Assembly (NCBI RefSeq): GCF_900101965.1
Contig: NZ_FNAP01000014.1
Coordinates: 50,600-114,599 of the forward strand
Reading direction: 5' to 3'
Origin: Rhodospira trueperi
GTDB taxonomy: Bacteria > Pseudomonadota > Alphaproteobacteria > Rhodospirillales > Rhodospirillaceae
DNA length: 64,000 nt
Below the pieces are notes generated by a model. The model saw nothing but the letters and a program-made list of their open reading frames with translations. It was not told where the DNA came from and did no database searches. Shown piece after piece: positions 15,353-24,450 of the stretch; within the stretch, counting starts at the first letter, position 1, and the number at the start of each line of letters is the position of its first letter. Made by a program: the position numbers and the translations under genes.

Positions 15353-16135
15353 ATGCCGACCATTGCCACCTGGAACGTCAACTCGATCAAGGCTCGCCTG
15401 CCGGCCGTGCTGCGCTGGCTGGAGCGGGCGCGGCCGGACGTGGCACTGCTGCAGGAGATCAAGACCGTCGACGACGGCTTTCCGGAGCAGGAGATCGGTG
15501 ATCTGGGCTATGCTTGCGCCGTGCACGGCCAGAAGACCTACAACGGCGTGGCCATCCTGTCGCGCCTCGGCCTGGAGGACGTGACGCGAGGCCTGCCCGG
15601 GGACGACGGCGACGATCAGGCGCGCTATATCGAGGCCGTGGTCGGCGGCACGCTGCGGGTGGCGTCGATCTACCTGCCGAACGGCAATCCCGCCGACTCG
15701 CCCAAGTTTCCCTACAAGCTGGCATGGATGGAGCGCCTGCGCGCGCATGCGGCCGGACTGGCGCGGCTGGACGAGCCGGTGGTGCTGGGGGGCGACTACA
15801 ACGTCTGTCCCACCGACGGGGACGTCTACGACCCGGCCGGATGGCGCGACGACGCCCTGTGCCGGCCGGACAGCCGGGAGCGGTTCCGGGCGCTGCTGCA
15901 CCTGGGGTACACGGACGCCATCGCCGTCCGGCATCCCCGGCCCGGGGTCTATACCTTCTGGGACTACCAGGGTGGCGCGTGGCAGAAAGACAACGGCCTG
16001 CGAATCGACCATCTGCTGCTATCGCCGCTGGCCGCCGACCGGCTGGAGGACGCCGGCGTCGACCGCGCCCCGCGCGGCGAGCCCAAGGCATCGGACCATA
16101 CGCCCGCTTGGGTCCGGTTGCGCGAGGAGGCGTGA
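15353..16135 (+). CDS. xth: Exodeoxyribonuclease III
   Basis: The 260-residue product begins MPTIATWNVNSIKARLPAVL. The Asn of TWNVNS and the Glu of LLQEIKT are conserved active-site residues. Also present are GGDYNVCPTDGDVYDP, the H-bearing YTFWDYQGGAWQKDNGLRIDHLL region with catalytic Asp, and SDHTPAWV with the catalytic His. The protein removes nucleotides 3'-5' and incises at AP sites in base-excision repair. ATG 15353 is favoured over ATG 15320 because family members begin with IATWNVNS. It converges with dapB. Confidence 0.95.
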   Translation: MPTIATWNVNSIKARLPAVLRWLERARPDVALLQEIKTVDDGFPEQEIGDLGYACAVHGQKTYNGVAILSRLGLEDVTRGLPGDDGDDQARYIEAVVGGTLRVASIYLPNGNPADSPKFPYKLAWMERLRAHAAGLARLDEPVVLGGDYNVCPTDGDVYDPAGWRDDALCRPDSRERFRALLHLGYTDAIAVRHPRPGVYTFWDYQGGAWQKDNGLRIDHLLLSPLAADRLEDAGVDRAPRGEPKASDHTPAWVRLREEA

Positions 16136-16151
16136 GCGGGTCTCGTCGCGC

Positions 16152-16952
16152 TCACAATCCCAGCACATCCGTCATCGAATACAGGCCGTTCGGCTTGTCC
16201 GCCGCCCACAGCGCCGCGCGCACCGCGCCCCGGGCGTAGATCACCCGGTCGCTGGCCTTGTGGGTGAGTTCGACCCGCTCGCCGGGCCCCGCGAACATCA
16301 CGGTGTGGTCGCCGACCACGTCGCCGCCGCGCAGCACCGCAAAGCCGATGTGGCCATCCTCCCGGGCGCCGGTGTGGCCGTCGCGGGCGCGGTCGGCCAC
16401 GGCGTCGAGGTCCACGCCGCGCCCCTCGGCCGCCGCCCGGCCCAGCCCCAGCGCGGTGCCGGACGGCGCGTCGACCTTGTGGCGGTGATGGTGCTCGACG
16501 ATCTCGATGTCGTACTCGACCCCCAGTGTCGCCGCCACGCGCCGGGTCAGCGCGAACAGCAGGTTGACACCGACGCTCATGTTCGGGGCCTGCACGATGC
16601 GCGTCTTTTTCGCCGCCTCCGCCAACCGGGCGAGGGCGCCCGCGTCGAGGCCGGTGGTGCCGACCACCAGGATCGTGTTGGTCCGCGCCGCCAGCGCGGC
16701 GTTCTCCACCGTCACGGCCGGGGTGGTGAAGTCGATGACGGCGTCGGCGGTCGCGAACAGCGTACTCGGATCGTCGGTGACGGCCGCGCCGGCCGGTGGC
16801 GCGCCGACCAGCGTGGCCACGTCCTGCCCCACAAGGTCGCTTCCCGGCCGTTCGGTGCCACCCGCCAGGGCACCACCGTCCGTTTCCAGCACCTGCTGCA
16901 CCAGCGTGCGGCCCATGCGGCCGCCGCAGCCGACGATCCCAATCCGAATCAT
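16152..16952 (-). CDS. dapB: 4-hydroxy-tetrahydrodipicolinate reductase
   Basis: The 266-residue product opens MIRIGIVGCGGRMGRTLV, with the GxxGxxG NAD(P)H fold. It carries the family's catalytic and substrate signature EIVEHHHRHKVDAPSGTALGLG, with the His-His-His stretch, Lys, and the DxPSGTA loop. It reduces HTPA to tetrahydrodipicolinate in lysine/DAP biosynthesis in the cytosol. ATG 16952 has AGGAG about 10 nt upstream; a TTG two codons earlier is possible. It is divergent from recA and convergent with xth. Confidence 0.96.
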   Translation of the reverse strand: MIRIGIVGCGGRMGRTLVQQVLETDGGALAGGTERPGSDLVGQDVATLVGAPPAGAAVTDDPSTLFATADAVIDFTTPAVTVENAALAARTNTILVVGTTGLDAGALARLAEAAKKTRIVQAPNMSVGVNLLFALTRRVAATLGVEYDIEIVEHHHRHKVDAPSGTALGLGRAAAEGRGVDLDAVADRARDGHTGAREDGHIGFAVLRGGDVVGDHTVMFAGPGERVELTHKASDRVIYARGAVRAALWAADKPNGLYSMTDVLGL

Positions 16953-17075
16953 GCGCAATCATCTCCTGGTTTCGGCGAGCCGACGCAAGCCGCTCGCAGG
17001 CCCATTCAAACAGCCCCGGCCCGCCGTGTACACCTGCCGTGTACAGCAGCCTGCGTGGCCCACGCAACATTGATT

Positions 17076-17090
17076 GTTCCCATAATGTTC
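17076..17090. promoter_or_regulatory. SOS (LexA) box upstream of recA
   Basis: GTTC-CCATAAT-GTTC is an exact match to the GTTC-N7-GTTC direct-repeat operator bound by alphaproteobacterial LexA. It lies 106 bp upstream of the recA ATG, where LexA would block transcription until DNA damage. Confidence 0.85.
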
Positions 17091-17195
17091 TTTTCGCTTG
17101 CGCTGCGGAACAAACCATGTACGGTAATCGCGATCGGCGGCGCGCGGTCCCGCCTTGCACCGTGCCGCGTCCGTATGGAATAAGGGGGTCTCGTC

Positions 17196-18296
17196 ATGTC
17201 GCAAAGCGCACTCCGCCTCGTGGATCAGGACACCATGGACAAGCAGAAGGCACTGGACGCCGCCGTCAGCCAGATCGAGCGGTCGTTCGGCAAGGGTTCC
17301 ATCATGCGCCTGGGCCAGCGTGATCGGATCGTTGAGATCGAGTCTGTGTCCACCGGCTCGCTGGGCCTGGACATCGCGCTGGGCATCGGCGGCCTGCCGC
17401 GCGGGCGCATCGTCGAGATCTACGGGCCGGAAAGTTCGGGCAAGACCACGCTGGCCATGCATGTGGTCGCCCAGGCGCAGAAACGCGGCGGCACCTGCGG
17501 GTTCGTCGATGCGGAGCATGCCTTCGACCCCTCCTACGCGCGCAAACTGGGCATCGACCTCGATAACCTGCTGATGTCGCAGCCGGACGCCGGCGAGCAG
17601 GCGCTGGAAATCGCCGACACCCTGGTGCGCTCGGGGGCCATCGACGTGCTTGTGGTGGATTCGGTGGCCGCCCTGGTGCCTCGCGCCGAGCTGGAAGGCG
17701 AGATGGGCGATTCCCATGTCGGCCTTCAGGCCCGCCTGATGAGTCAGGCCTTGCGCAAGTTGACTGCCTCGGTGGCGCGGTCGAACACGCTGGTCATCTT
17801 CATCAACCAGATCCGCATGAAGATCGGCGTCATGTTCGGCAGCCCGGAAACCACCACTGGCGGCAATGCGCTGAAGTTCTACTCCTCCGTGCGGCTGGAT
17901 ATCCGTCGCATCGGCGCCATCAAGAACAAGGACGAGACGGTCGGCAACCAGACCCGTGTCAAGGTGGTCAAGAACAAGGTCGCGCCGCCCTTCAAGACCG
18001 TCGAGTTCGACATTCTCTACGGCGAGGGCATCTCCAAGCTGGGCGAGATCCTCGATCTGGGCGTGCGCGCCAGCATCGTCGAGAAGTCCGGCGCGTGGTT
18101 CTCCTACAACTCCCAGCGGATCGGCCAGGGCCGCGAGAACGCGCGCCAGTTCCTGCGCGACAACCCGGCCATCGCGGAGGAAATCGAGAACGCCATCCGC
18201 GCCAACGAGGGGCTCATCACCGAAACGATGATCACGGGTCCGGGCGGGTTGGAGGACAACGACGACGCGCCGGTCGCCGCCAGCGGCGAGGACTGA
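17196..18296 (+). CDS. recA: Recombinase RecA
   Basis: The 366-residue product includes Walker [10 protein letters not shown] (about 77-85) and [12 protein letters not shown]. The region [12 protein letters not shown] follows as [25 protein letters not shown], and the L2 loop reads [27 protein letters not shown]. It binds ssDNA, pairs homologues and triggers LexA self-cleavage. The length is typical. The acidic tail ([14 protein letters not shown]) is the usual modulatory C-terminus. The GTTC-N7-GTTC box upstream indicates SOS control. Single gene with a 3' hairpin. Confidence 0.99.
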   Translation: MSQSALRLVDQDTMDKQKALDAAVSQIERSFGKGSIMRLGQRDRIVEIESVSTGSLGLDIALGIGGLPRGRIVEIYGPESSGKTTLAMHVVAQAQKRGGTCGFVDAEHAFDPSYARKLGIDLDNLLMSQPDAGEQALEIADTLVRSGAIDVLVVDSVAALVPRAELEGEMGDSHVGLQARLMSQALRKLTASVARSNTLVIFINQIRMKIGVMFGSPETTTGGNALKFYSSVRLDIRRIGAIKNKDETVGNQTRVKVVKNKVAPPFKTVEFDILYGEGISKLGEILDLGVRASIVEKSGAWFSYNSQRIGQGRENARQFLRDNPAIAEEIENAIRANEGLITETMITGPGGLEDNDDAPVAASGED

Positions 18297-18297
18297 C

Positions 18298-18335
18298 CCG
18301 CCGAAAAGGCGGTGCGGCGCCTGGTGTTGCGCCGC
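18298..18335. terminator. Tandem hairpins between recA and yraN
   Basis: A short CCGCC/GGCGG stem (18298-18312, GAAAA loop) follows the recA stop. A GCGGCGC/GCGCCGC stem (18314-18335) comes next, ending one base before the yraN stop. Neither has a strong T-run. They probably form a weak or Rho-assisted bidirectional terminator for the convergent genes. Confidence 0.5.
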
Positions 18336-18737
18336 TCACGCCTCCGGGCGCCAAGCGTCCGGCAGGTGGGCGGGGGCGCCGCCGCCCGCCACCGCGATCA
18401 CGTCGAAGCGGACCCCGGCCTCGGCGAACGCCGGACGCGCCGCCAGCCAGCCCTCGGCGGCGACCGCGAGACGCCGCCGCTGCGCCGGGGTGAGGGCCGA
18501 TAGGGCCGCCTCGACCGTCGGCCGTGCCTTGACCTCCACGAAGACCACCACGGGCTCCGCGCCGGACCGGTCCAGGGCCACGAGATCGATTTCCCCCGCG
18601 CCGTCGCCGCGCCGGCCGCGCGCCCGACGGTCCAGGATCAGCCAGCCCTGGGCCGCCAGCCACGCGGCGGCGGCATCCTCCGCCGCCCGCCCGGCCTGTT
18701 CGGCGGCGCGACGGGCTTCCGGCGGCCGCCGTCTCAT
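18336..18737 (-). CDS. yraN: UPF0102/YraN family nuclease-fold protein
   Basis: The 133-residue cytosolic protein has the restriction-endonuclease-like core of YraN: EDAAAAWLAAQGWLILDRRARGRR, then the GEIDLVALD metal-site motif and VVVFVEVKAR (E-x-K). The function is unproven; links to Holliday-junction processing or DNA maintenance come from gene neighbourhood. It overlaps the end of rsmI by four bases (ATGA), and rsmI-yraN adjacency is a widely conserved arrangement. Confidence 0.9.
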   Translation of the reverse strand: MRRRPPEARRAAEQAGRAAEDAAAAWLAAQGWLILDRRARGRRGDGAGEIDLVALDRSGAEPVVVFVEVKARPTVEAALSALTPAQRRRLAVAAEGWLAARPAFAEAGVRFDVIAVAGGGAPAHLPDAWRPEA

Positions 18738-19627
18738 GGGGCCGCTGTCCCGTCCAGGGCCAGCGCCCGCTGATACAGCGCCCGCCGGGGCAGGCCGGTT
18801 TCCACGGCGACGCGCGCCGCCGCGTCGCGGGTCCCCAGCCCCTCGGCCAGCAGGGCCCGCAATCGCGCGTCCAGATCCTCCGGGGCCGGGGCGGCGGCGT
18901 TGGCGGACGCGGGAGGGCCGACGACGATGACCACCTCGCCCCGGGGCGCCCCGGCCTCCGCATAGTGCGCGGCCAATTCGGAGAGGGGCGCGCGGCGCAC
19001 CTCCTCATGCAGTTTGGTCAGCTCGCGGCACACCGCCGCCGGGCGCTCACCCAGACCCTCTGCCATCGCGGCCAGTGTCTCCGGCAAACGCCGGGCGCTC
19101 TCGAACAGCACGAGGGTTGCCGCCACGGGCGCCAGGTCCGCCAGCGCGGTCGTCCGGGCCGCCGCCCGGGGCGGCAGAAACCCCGCGAACAGAAAGCGGT
19201 CGCTGGGCAGTCCCGACGCCACCAGCGCGGCCAATGGCGCCGACGCTCCGGGGATCGGAATCACCGCATGCCCGGCGTCGATCACGGCGCGGGTCAGCTT
19301 GTAGCCGGGATCACTCACCAGCGGTGTGCCGGCGTCGGACACCAGCGCCACCGCCTCGCCCCGCTCCAGGCGCGCCAGCAGGGCCGGTCGCTGGCGGGCG
19401 GCGTTGTGCTCATGATACGCGGTCAGGGCGGTGGAGACGCCCAGCCGGGCCAGGAACGGGCCCGTCGTCCGCGTGTCCTCACAGGCAATGACGTTGGCCG
19501 CGCGCAACACCTCCAGGGCGCGCAGGGTGATGTCGCCGGTATTGCCGATGGGAGTGGCCACGACATAAAGCCCCGGCGGCAGGGTGTGTTTACTTGCCGA
19601 GTCGCCGTGGCTAGGCTGTGGTGTCAT
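18734..19627 (-). CDS. rsmI: 16S rRNA (cytidine(1402)-2'-O)-methyltransferase
   Basis: The 297-residue tetrapyrrole-methylase-fold enzyme has the characteristic opening GLYVVATPIGNTGDITLRALEVL. It is followed by CEDTRTT, VSDAGTPLVSDPGYKLTRA, IPGASAPLAALVASGLPSDRFLFAGFLP and LFESARRLPETL. It methylates the 2'-O of C1402 in the ribosomal P site using SAM. ATG 19627 was chosen because the long upstream frame has no domain content. It is divergent from the lpoA-like gene (163 bp between starts) and coupled to yraN. Confidence 0.96.
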   Translation of the reverse strand: MTPQPSHGDSASKHTLPPGLYVVATPIGNTGDITLRALEVLRAANVIACEDTRTTGPFLARLGVSTALTAYHEHNAARQRPALLARLERGEAVALVSDAGTPLVSDPGYKLTRAVIDAGHAVIPIPGASAPLAALVASGLPSDRFLFAGFLPPRAAARTTALADLAPVAATLVLFESARRLPETLAAMAEGLGERPAAVCRELTKLHEEVRRAPLSELAAHYAEAGAPRGEVVIVVGPPASANAAAPAPEDLDARLRALLAEGLGTRDAAARVAVETGLPRRALYQRALALDGTAAP

Positions 19628-19789
19628 GATCGTCGGGTCCCGTGGTTCGCCTTTTTCCCGCCCCAGGCGGGCGGGACAGTATTTCACGGGCCGGCGGCCC
19701 GGGGAAAGGGCGACGCGGCGGGCCGCCAAGCGGCGGTCGGGGCCGACGGGCCGATAGGGATACGTGGGCGGATCAGGGAGGAGGGCGCG

Positions 19790-21067
19790 GTGAGACGGAG
19801 CGAACACGGGCGGCAATCAGACAGAAGAAACGTCAGCCGCGCGATCCTGGCGTTGGTCATGGTCGCGGCGGCGACGGTGGCGGCCTGCACCCCGATGTCC
19901 GGCCCGGCCCGGCCGAGCCGGCCCGTGGCCGCCCCGCCGCAACGGGTGGAAACTGCGCCGTCCCCTCAAAACCTGCCGCGTCAGCCCGGCGTCGATGCCC
20001 CGCTTCCGAACATGACGGCGGGCACGCTGGGCAACGACGGACTGGTCCGCGTGGGTCTGCTCGTGCCCCTGACCGGCCGTGGCGCCGGGGCCGGGCAGGC
20101 GCTGTCGAACGCGGCGCAGATGGCGGCGTTCGACATGGGTGACCGTCGCTTCGTCCTGCAACCGTATGACACCGGCGGCACGCCCGCCGGGGCGGCGCGG
20201 GCCGCCCAACAGGCCCTGTCGCAAGGGGCGCGTCTGTTGCTGGGGCCGCTGTTCGGCGCCAGCGCCCGGGCCGTTGGACCCGTCGCGGCCGGCGCGGGCG
20301 TGAACGTCGTCGCCTTCACCACCGATCCCGGCGTGGCCGGCGGCAACGTGTTCGTGATGGGCTTCCTGGTTGCCGAGCAGGTGGACCGCATGGTCGCCTT
20401 CGCCATGGGAGAGGGGCGCACGCGCTTCGGAACCTTGACTCCGGACGAGACCTACGGCTATGCGGCGGCCTCGGCCTTTCGCGATCGGGTTGCCGCGCGG
20501 GGCGGGCAGATGGTCGCGGCCCAGACCTATGCCCCGGACAACCCGGATCTGCGCGAACCCGCCCGGGCGCTGCGCGGTGCCGACGCGGTGCTGATTCCGG
20601 ATGCCGGCGATGGGTTGCGCGCGGCGGCGAACGGTCTGGCTTACGTGGATATCGATTCGCGCCGCACCCGCTATATGGGGACCATGCTGTGGGATGACCC
20701 GGACTTGTGGCGCGAAAGCGCCCTGGCCGGCGGCATCTTCCCGGCGCCACCGCGCGGCAGCGCGCGGGCCTTCGACCGCAAGTACACGGACGCGTTCGGC
20801 GCCGCACCGCCCGATCTGGCGGTGTTGGGATATGACGCCGTCGCGCTTGCCGCCGTGCTGGCGCGCACGCCCGGCGGGGCGCGCTTCGACCGCGCCACCC
20901 TGACCAGCGCCGCCGGGTTCAGCGGCGTGGCCGGGATCTTCCGGTTTCGCCCGGACGGAACGGTGCAGCGCGGACTGGCCGTGATGGAGATCCAGTCGGA
21001 CGGCACCGTGGCGGAGGTTTCGCCCGCGCCGCTGTCGTTCGACGGCGGTGGACGTCTCGGGTTCTAG
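19790..21067 (+). CDS. Penicillin-binding protein activator, LpoA-like lipoprotein
   Basis: The 425-residue lipoprotein starts at GTG 19790 with a strong GGGAGGAGGG at 19776-19785. The signal peptide ends in ATVAAC, a lipobox-like site with Cys at about residue 34. A Pro-rich linker (about 35-75) follows. The rest is a periplasmic-binding type I fold of the LpoA C-terminal kind: VRVGLLVPLTGRGAGAGQALSNAAQMAAFD, LLLGPLFGASARAV, NVFVMGF. LpoA stimulates the class A PBP transpeptidase from the outer membrane. This protein is shorter, lacking the TPR N-domain, which is usual in alphaproteobacteria. Its TAG stop is the start of a dispersed repeat. Confidence 0.85.
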   Translation: MRRSEHGRQSDRRNVSRAILALVMVAAATVAACTPMSGPARPSRPVAAPPQRVETAPSPQNLPRQPGVDAPLPNMTAGTLGNDGLVRVGLLVPLTGRGAGAGQALSNAAQMAAFDMGDRRFVLQPYDTGGTPAGAARAAQQALSQGARLLLGPLFGASARAVGPVAAGAGVNVVAFTTDPGVAGGNVFVMGFLVAEQVDRMVAFAMGEGRTRFGTLTPDETYGYAAASAFRDRVAARGGQMVAAQTYAPDNPDLREPARALRGADAVLIPDAGDGLRAAANGLAYVDIDSRRTRYMGTMLWDDPDLWRESALAGGIFPAPPRGSARAFDRKYTDAFGAAPPDLAVLGYDAVALAAVLARTPGGARFDRATLTSAAGFSGVAGIFRFRPDGTVQRGLAVMEIQSDGTVAEVSPAPLSFDGGGRLGF

Positions 21068-21170
21068 AGCAAATCCCGAGCGATCCGGAACGGATCGCGA
21101 CGATGATTTGCTTCAAGATCAATCCAATAGAATGCGTTGCGTGTGTCAGAGCTCACGCGACGCCCTCTAG
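21064..21170 (+). repeat. Intact reference copy of the 107-bp CTAG-bounded repeat
   Basis: It starts CTAGAGCAAATCCCGAGCGA and ends CCTCTAG. The first half is near-palindromic (GCGATCCGGAACGGATCGC) and the second half is a GCGT..ACGC hairpin. It aligns ungapped with 8619-8725 and with the 28459-28690 copy after removal of the inserted element. TAG 21065-21067 is the stop of the LpoA-like gene. Confidence 0.9.
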
Positions 21171-21595
21171 GTCCCGGGGTTCCATCTGACCCATCCAGCG
21201 CGCCCGAGACCACGACATAGGGCACGGTTGACCGCCGCGACGCGGCGGGTGCGGGGCCGCGTCACCGACCCCGTCGCATTGCCGGGGCTGCGCGGGGAGA
21301 ATTCACCCTCCGAACATCGTGCCACCCGGTTCAGAATCAGGGGCGGCAACCCCGGTGGCCCCGCATGCCGCTGACGAGACGGTCGGCGTTGTTGGAGGCC
21401 GGCCGGCGCGGGGATCGTCAGGCCGATGAGACCATCGATGCGACGGCCCGTGTGATGCGGCGACGCCCGAGCAGGGCCGCCCCAGGCCGAGAGCAGGGGC
21501 GGAGGCGGAGAGACATCGTGCCTGACGTGCCCTGGGCGCGGTCGCGACCCGACCCTATGTGAAAGCATTCCGCCCCTGTTACGAAGAGACCTGCC
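21171..21595. other. Intergenic region without a supported gene
   Basis: About 425 bp of GC-rich sequence. Frames are open on both strands but show no ribosome-binding site, domain or signal. I see no RNA gene or terminator. Confidence 0.45.
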
Positions 21596-22678
21596 ATGGA
21601 TATGACGTGGGCCATCGATCCCCTGGGAGAACCGGTGACATTCGTCTCCGTCGGCCTCCTGGCCGGCATGCTGTTCGGGGTGTGTGCCCAACGCAGTCGC
21701 TTCTGCATGCGCGCGGCGGTGGTCGAACTGTCGCGCGGCACCGGGGTGAACAGGACAGCCGTGTGGATGATCGCCTTTGCCGGCGCCGTCCTGGGCACCC
21801 AGGGGTTGGCGTGGTCGGGGATGCTGGAGGTCTCGGAGGCGCGCCAGCTTGCCTCGGCCGGCAGCCTGTCCGGCGCCATCATCGGCGGCCTGATGTTCGG
21901 GGCCGGCATGATTCTGACCCGGGGATGTCCCGGTCGGCTGCTGGTGCTGGCCGCAAACGGCAATCTGCGGGCGCTGCTGGCGGGTCTCGTCTTCGCGGTG
22001 GTTGCTCAGGCCTCGCTGCGGGGCGTGCTGGCGCCTGTTCGGGAAAGCCTGGCGGGGCTGTGGGTCGTCAACGATCCGTCGGTGCAGAATGCTCTCACGG
22101 TCCTGGGGCTTGGTCCGAACTGGGGCGTTGTCTTGGCCGGCGTGTTCATGGCCGGGGCGATCCTGGTGGCGATGCGCGCGCGGCTGTCGGCGTGGGCCTG
22201 GATCGGCGGCGTGGGTGTGGGGGCTGCCGTCGCGCTCGGTTGGCTGCTGACGTACAGTCTGTCCCTTCAGGCCTTTGATCCCGTGACGGTGGAGAGCCTC
22301 AGTTTCACCGGCCCGTCCGCCGACATGTTGATGCTGTTGCTCAGCCCCGGAGCCGTCGGCTTGGACTTCGATACCGGCATGATCCCCGGTGTGGTCCTGG
22401 GGTCATTTCTCGCCGCCCTCCTCGGTCGTGAGATCAAGCTGGAGAGCTTCACGGCCGGCTACTCCGTGCCCCGCTACATTATCGGCGCGGTGCTGCTGGC
22501 GTTCGGTGGCATGCTGGCTGGCGGCTGCGCCATCGGGGCCGGGGTCAGTGGCGGCGCCGTGTTTGCCCTGACCGCCTGGACCGCCTTGGTGTTCATGTCG
22601 CTGGGGGCCGCCGTCACGGACCTGATTGTGGACCGCCGGCGCCGCCCGGCGGCGGACGGCGCGGTCGCGGTTGGGTGA
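21596..22678 (+). CDS. YeeE/YedE family sulfur-compound transporter
   Basis: The 360-residue inner-membrane protein has nine or ten hydrophobic helices. The three conserved cysteines used to relay thiosulfate in the YeeE/TsuA family are present: RSRFCMR (C37), TRGCPGR (C110) and AGGCAIGAG (C310). Family members import thiosulfate or move sulfur species for cysteine synthesis or sulfur oxidation. The start is ATG 21596; a second ATG lies two codons on. No TusA-like partner is adjacent. A single gene, convergent with the AarF-like kinase gene. Confidence 0.88.
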   Translation: MDMTWAIDPLGEPVTFVSVGLLAGMLFGVCAQRSRFCMRAAVVELSRGTGVNRTAVWMIAFAGAVLGTQGLAWSGMLEVSEARQLASAGSLSGAIIGGLMFGAGMILTRGCPGRLLVLAANGNLRALLAGLVFAVVAQASLRGVLAPVRESLAGLWVVNDPSVQNALTVLGLGPNWGVVLAGVFMAGAILVAMRARLSAWAWIGGVGVGAAVALGWLLTYSLSLQAFDPVTVESLSFTGPSADMLMLLLSPGAVGLDFDTGMIPGVVLGSFLAALLGREIKLESFTAGYSVPRYIIGAVLLAFGGMLAGGCAIGAGVSGGAVFALTAWTALVFMSLGAAVTDLIVDRRRRPAADGAVAVG

Positions 22679-22701
22679 CGGCGGAGCGGGGCAGGGCGGT
22701 A

Positions 22702-24024
22702 TCACAGGTAGGGTTGGATGATGGCGCGCAGGTTCACGCGGGCCTTCAGGCGGCTCGCCAGCATGTAGACCCCCGAGAACTTGCGCTGCATGAACAGGGT
22801 GTCCATGGGCGGGATGTGCCAGAAATCGCGATCCGCGCCCAGCGCCATGCCGGCGTCGCGCATGCGCATCGCCAGATCGTTGCCGCCGAAGTCGAAGCCG
22901 TCGGGGTGCCTCAGCGGTTCCATCGACTGGTCGAACATGTCGGTCATGATCTGTTGATGCCGCGCCTTGGTATCGTCCCCGAAAAAGCCGATCTCGCGGA
23001 TGGTGGCGCGCATGCCGTCGCGGTCGCCGTCCAGCCCCATCTTCATCAGGCGCCGGAACTGCTCGGGCATCTCCGGCCGGAACTCCCGCGCCGCGCCGAA
23101 GTCCAGCAGGACGATGCGCCCGGTGTCGGGCTGATAGCGGTAGTTGGCGAAATTCGGGTCGGTCTGCATCATCCGGAACGCAAACAGTTCCCGGAACACC
23201 AGCCCGATCAATACCGTCATCACCCGGTCGCGGGTTTCCTGCGGCGCCGAGGTCAGGGTTTCGATGCCCACACCCTCGACGTAGTCCATCGCCAGCACGT
23301 CGCGCGTCGTCAGGTCCGCATGAAGGCCGGGAACGCGGAACGCCGGGTCGTCCGCCAGCAGGTCGCCGAAGCGGGTGAGGTAGTGGCCCTCGCGCTCGTA
23401 GTCGGCTTCGTCGTGCAGCTCCCGCTTGGCCTCGTCCAGCATCGGGCGGATGTCGAGTTCCCGGGGCATGACCCCGGACAGGCGCATCAGGGCGGCGACG
23501 TTGTTGACGTCGCTGTCGATGCTGCGGCGCACACCCGGATACTGCACTTTGATCGCCAGATCGCGCCCGTCGGCCGTCTGCGCGCGGTGGACCTGCCCGA
23601 TGGAGGCGGCGGCGATGGGGCGGGTGTCGAACTTGGTGAAGCGTTTCAGCCAGTCCCGGCCCCAGGCGGCGGTGAGCACCGACTTGAGTTGGGGGCCGGG
23701 CATGAAATGGGCGTCGGCGCGCAGGCGGGCCATGATCTCGGCCAGTTCGGGTGGCAGCATGTCGCCCGCGTCCATCGAGATCAACTGTCCGACCTTCATC
23801 GCCGCGCCCCGCATCTGGGCCAACTGGTCGGCGACCTTGCGGACGTTGGCGGGGGTCAGCAGCACGTCGCTGGCCTGCGGGCGGCGGCCCTGCGACAGAT
23901 GGCGCGCGCTGTTCAGGGCGGCGCTGCCGGCGATGTTGGTGGCCAGCCCGCCGAAGCGGGCCAAACGGGAGAAGCGGCCGCTGGGAACCGCCAGCGCCCG
24001 GGAGGAAGATCGGTCTTCGGCCAT
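22702..24024 (-). CDS. AarF/ABC1/UbiB kinase-family protein
   Basis: The 440-residue product carries the ABC1/ADCK hallmarks: the KxGQ motif (MKVGQLISMDAGDMLPPEL, K77-Q80), the Ala-rich loop AAASIGQVHRA, KVQYPGV, the DxxxxN region QTDPNFANYRY and the IVLLDFGAAREF motif with catalytic Asp. Such atypical kinases/ATPases support ubiquinone synthesis (UbiB) or quinone and lipid handling. No C-terminal membrane hairpin is obvious, so it may be an ADCK relative rather than true UbiB. ATG 24024 precedes the conserved region. An IR-bounded element lies 100 bp upstream. Confidence 0.87.
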   Translation of the reverse strand: MAEDRSSSRALAVPSGRFSRLARFGGLATNIAGSAALNSARHLSQGRRPQASDVLLTPANVRKVADQLAQMRGAAMKVGQLISMDAGDMLPPELAEIMARLRADAHFMPGPQLKSVLTAAWGRDWLKRFTKFDTRPIAAASIGQVHRAQTADGRDLAIKVQYPGVRRSIDSDVNNVAALMRLSGVMPRELDIRPMLDEAKRELHDEADYEREGHYLTRFGDLLADDPAFRVPGLHADLTTRDVLAMDYVEGVGIETLTSAPQETRDRVMTVLIGLVFRELFAFRMMQTDPNFANYRYQPDTGRIVLLDFGAAREFRPEMPEQFRRLMKMGLDGDRDGMRATIREIGFFGDDTKARHQQIMTDMFDQSMEPLRHPDGFDFGGNDLAMRMRDAGMALGADRDFWHIPPMDTLFMQRKFSGVYMLASRLKARVNLRAIIQPYL

Positions 24025-24115
24025 TGAGGCGTCCTTGAATGGAGGGTCGGGCGAGACTAGCCCCGGATTGACATCGTTTCCCTGACATATCGCAAGGTGG
24101 GCGGTTCGCAAGAGG

Positions 24116-24307
24116 CATCGTCACCAGGGCAATCGGGTGAAAGCACGCCCCACCATCTTTTATGAAGGTAGAGCGGATTAGACCCGCGAAGCGGGGCAAT
24201 CCGCCGTTTGGCGGCGATGCGGCGGGTTGCGCCTTCGGCGCGAACCCGCCCTACAAAGTCTCGCGTTTCGCCAAAGGTGCCTTCACCCGATTGCCCTGGC
24301 ATCGTCA
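24116..24307. mobile_element. 176-bp MITE with 23-bp terminal inverted repeats and 8-bp target duplication
   Basis: The TIRs CCAGGGCAATCGGGTGAA(A/G)GCAC lie at 24124-24146 and 24277-24299 (reverse), with one mismatch. CATCGTCA is duplicated exactly on both sides (24116-24123 and 24300-24307). The interior has nested GCGGATTA and GGCGGGTT palindromes and no coding capacity. It fills the gap between the AarF-like and lytic transglycosylase genes. Confidence 0.85.
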
Positions 24308-24450
24308 CCGCTCGCCCTTGCCCTCGCCGGGCAACGACCCCACGATATGTTCAGCGACGTCGGCGCTCGGGTGCGTCTTCGCCGCTCTCACTCTCGCCAG
24401 ACCCGTTGCGACCACTAACCCCCTCGCGTCAGAGCCGAAGGAGCCGCGTC

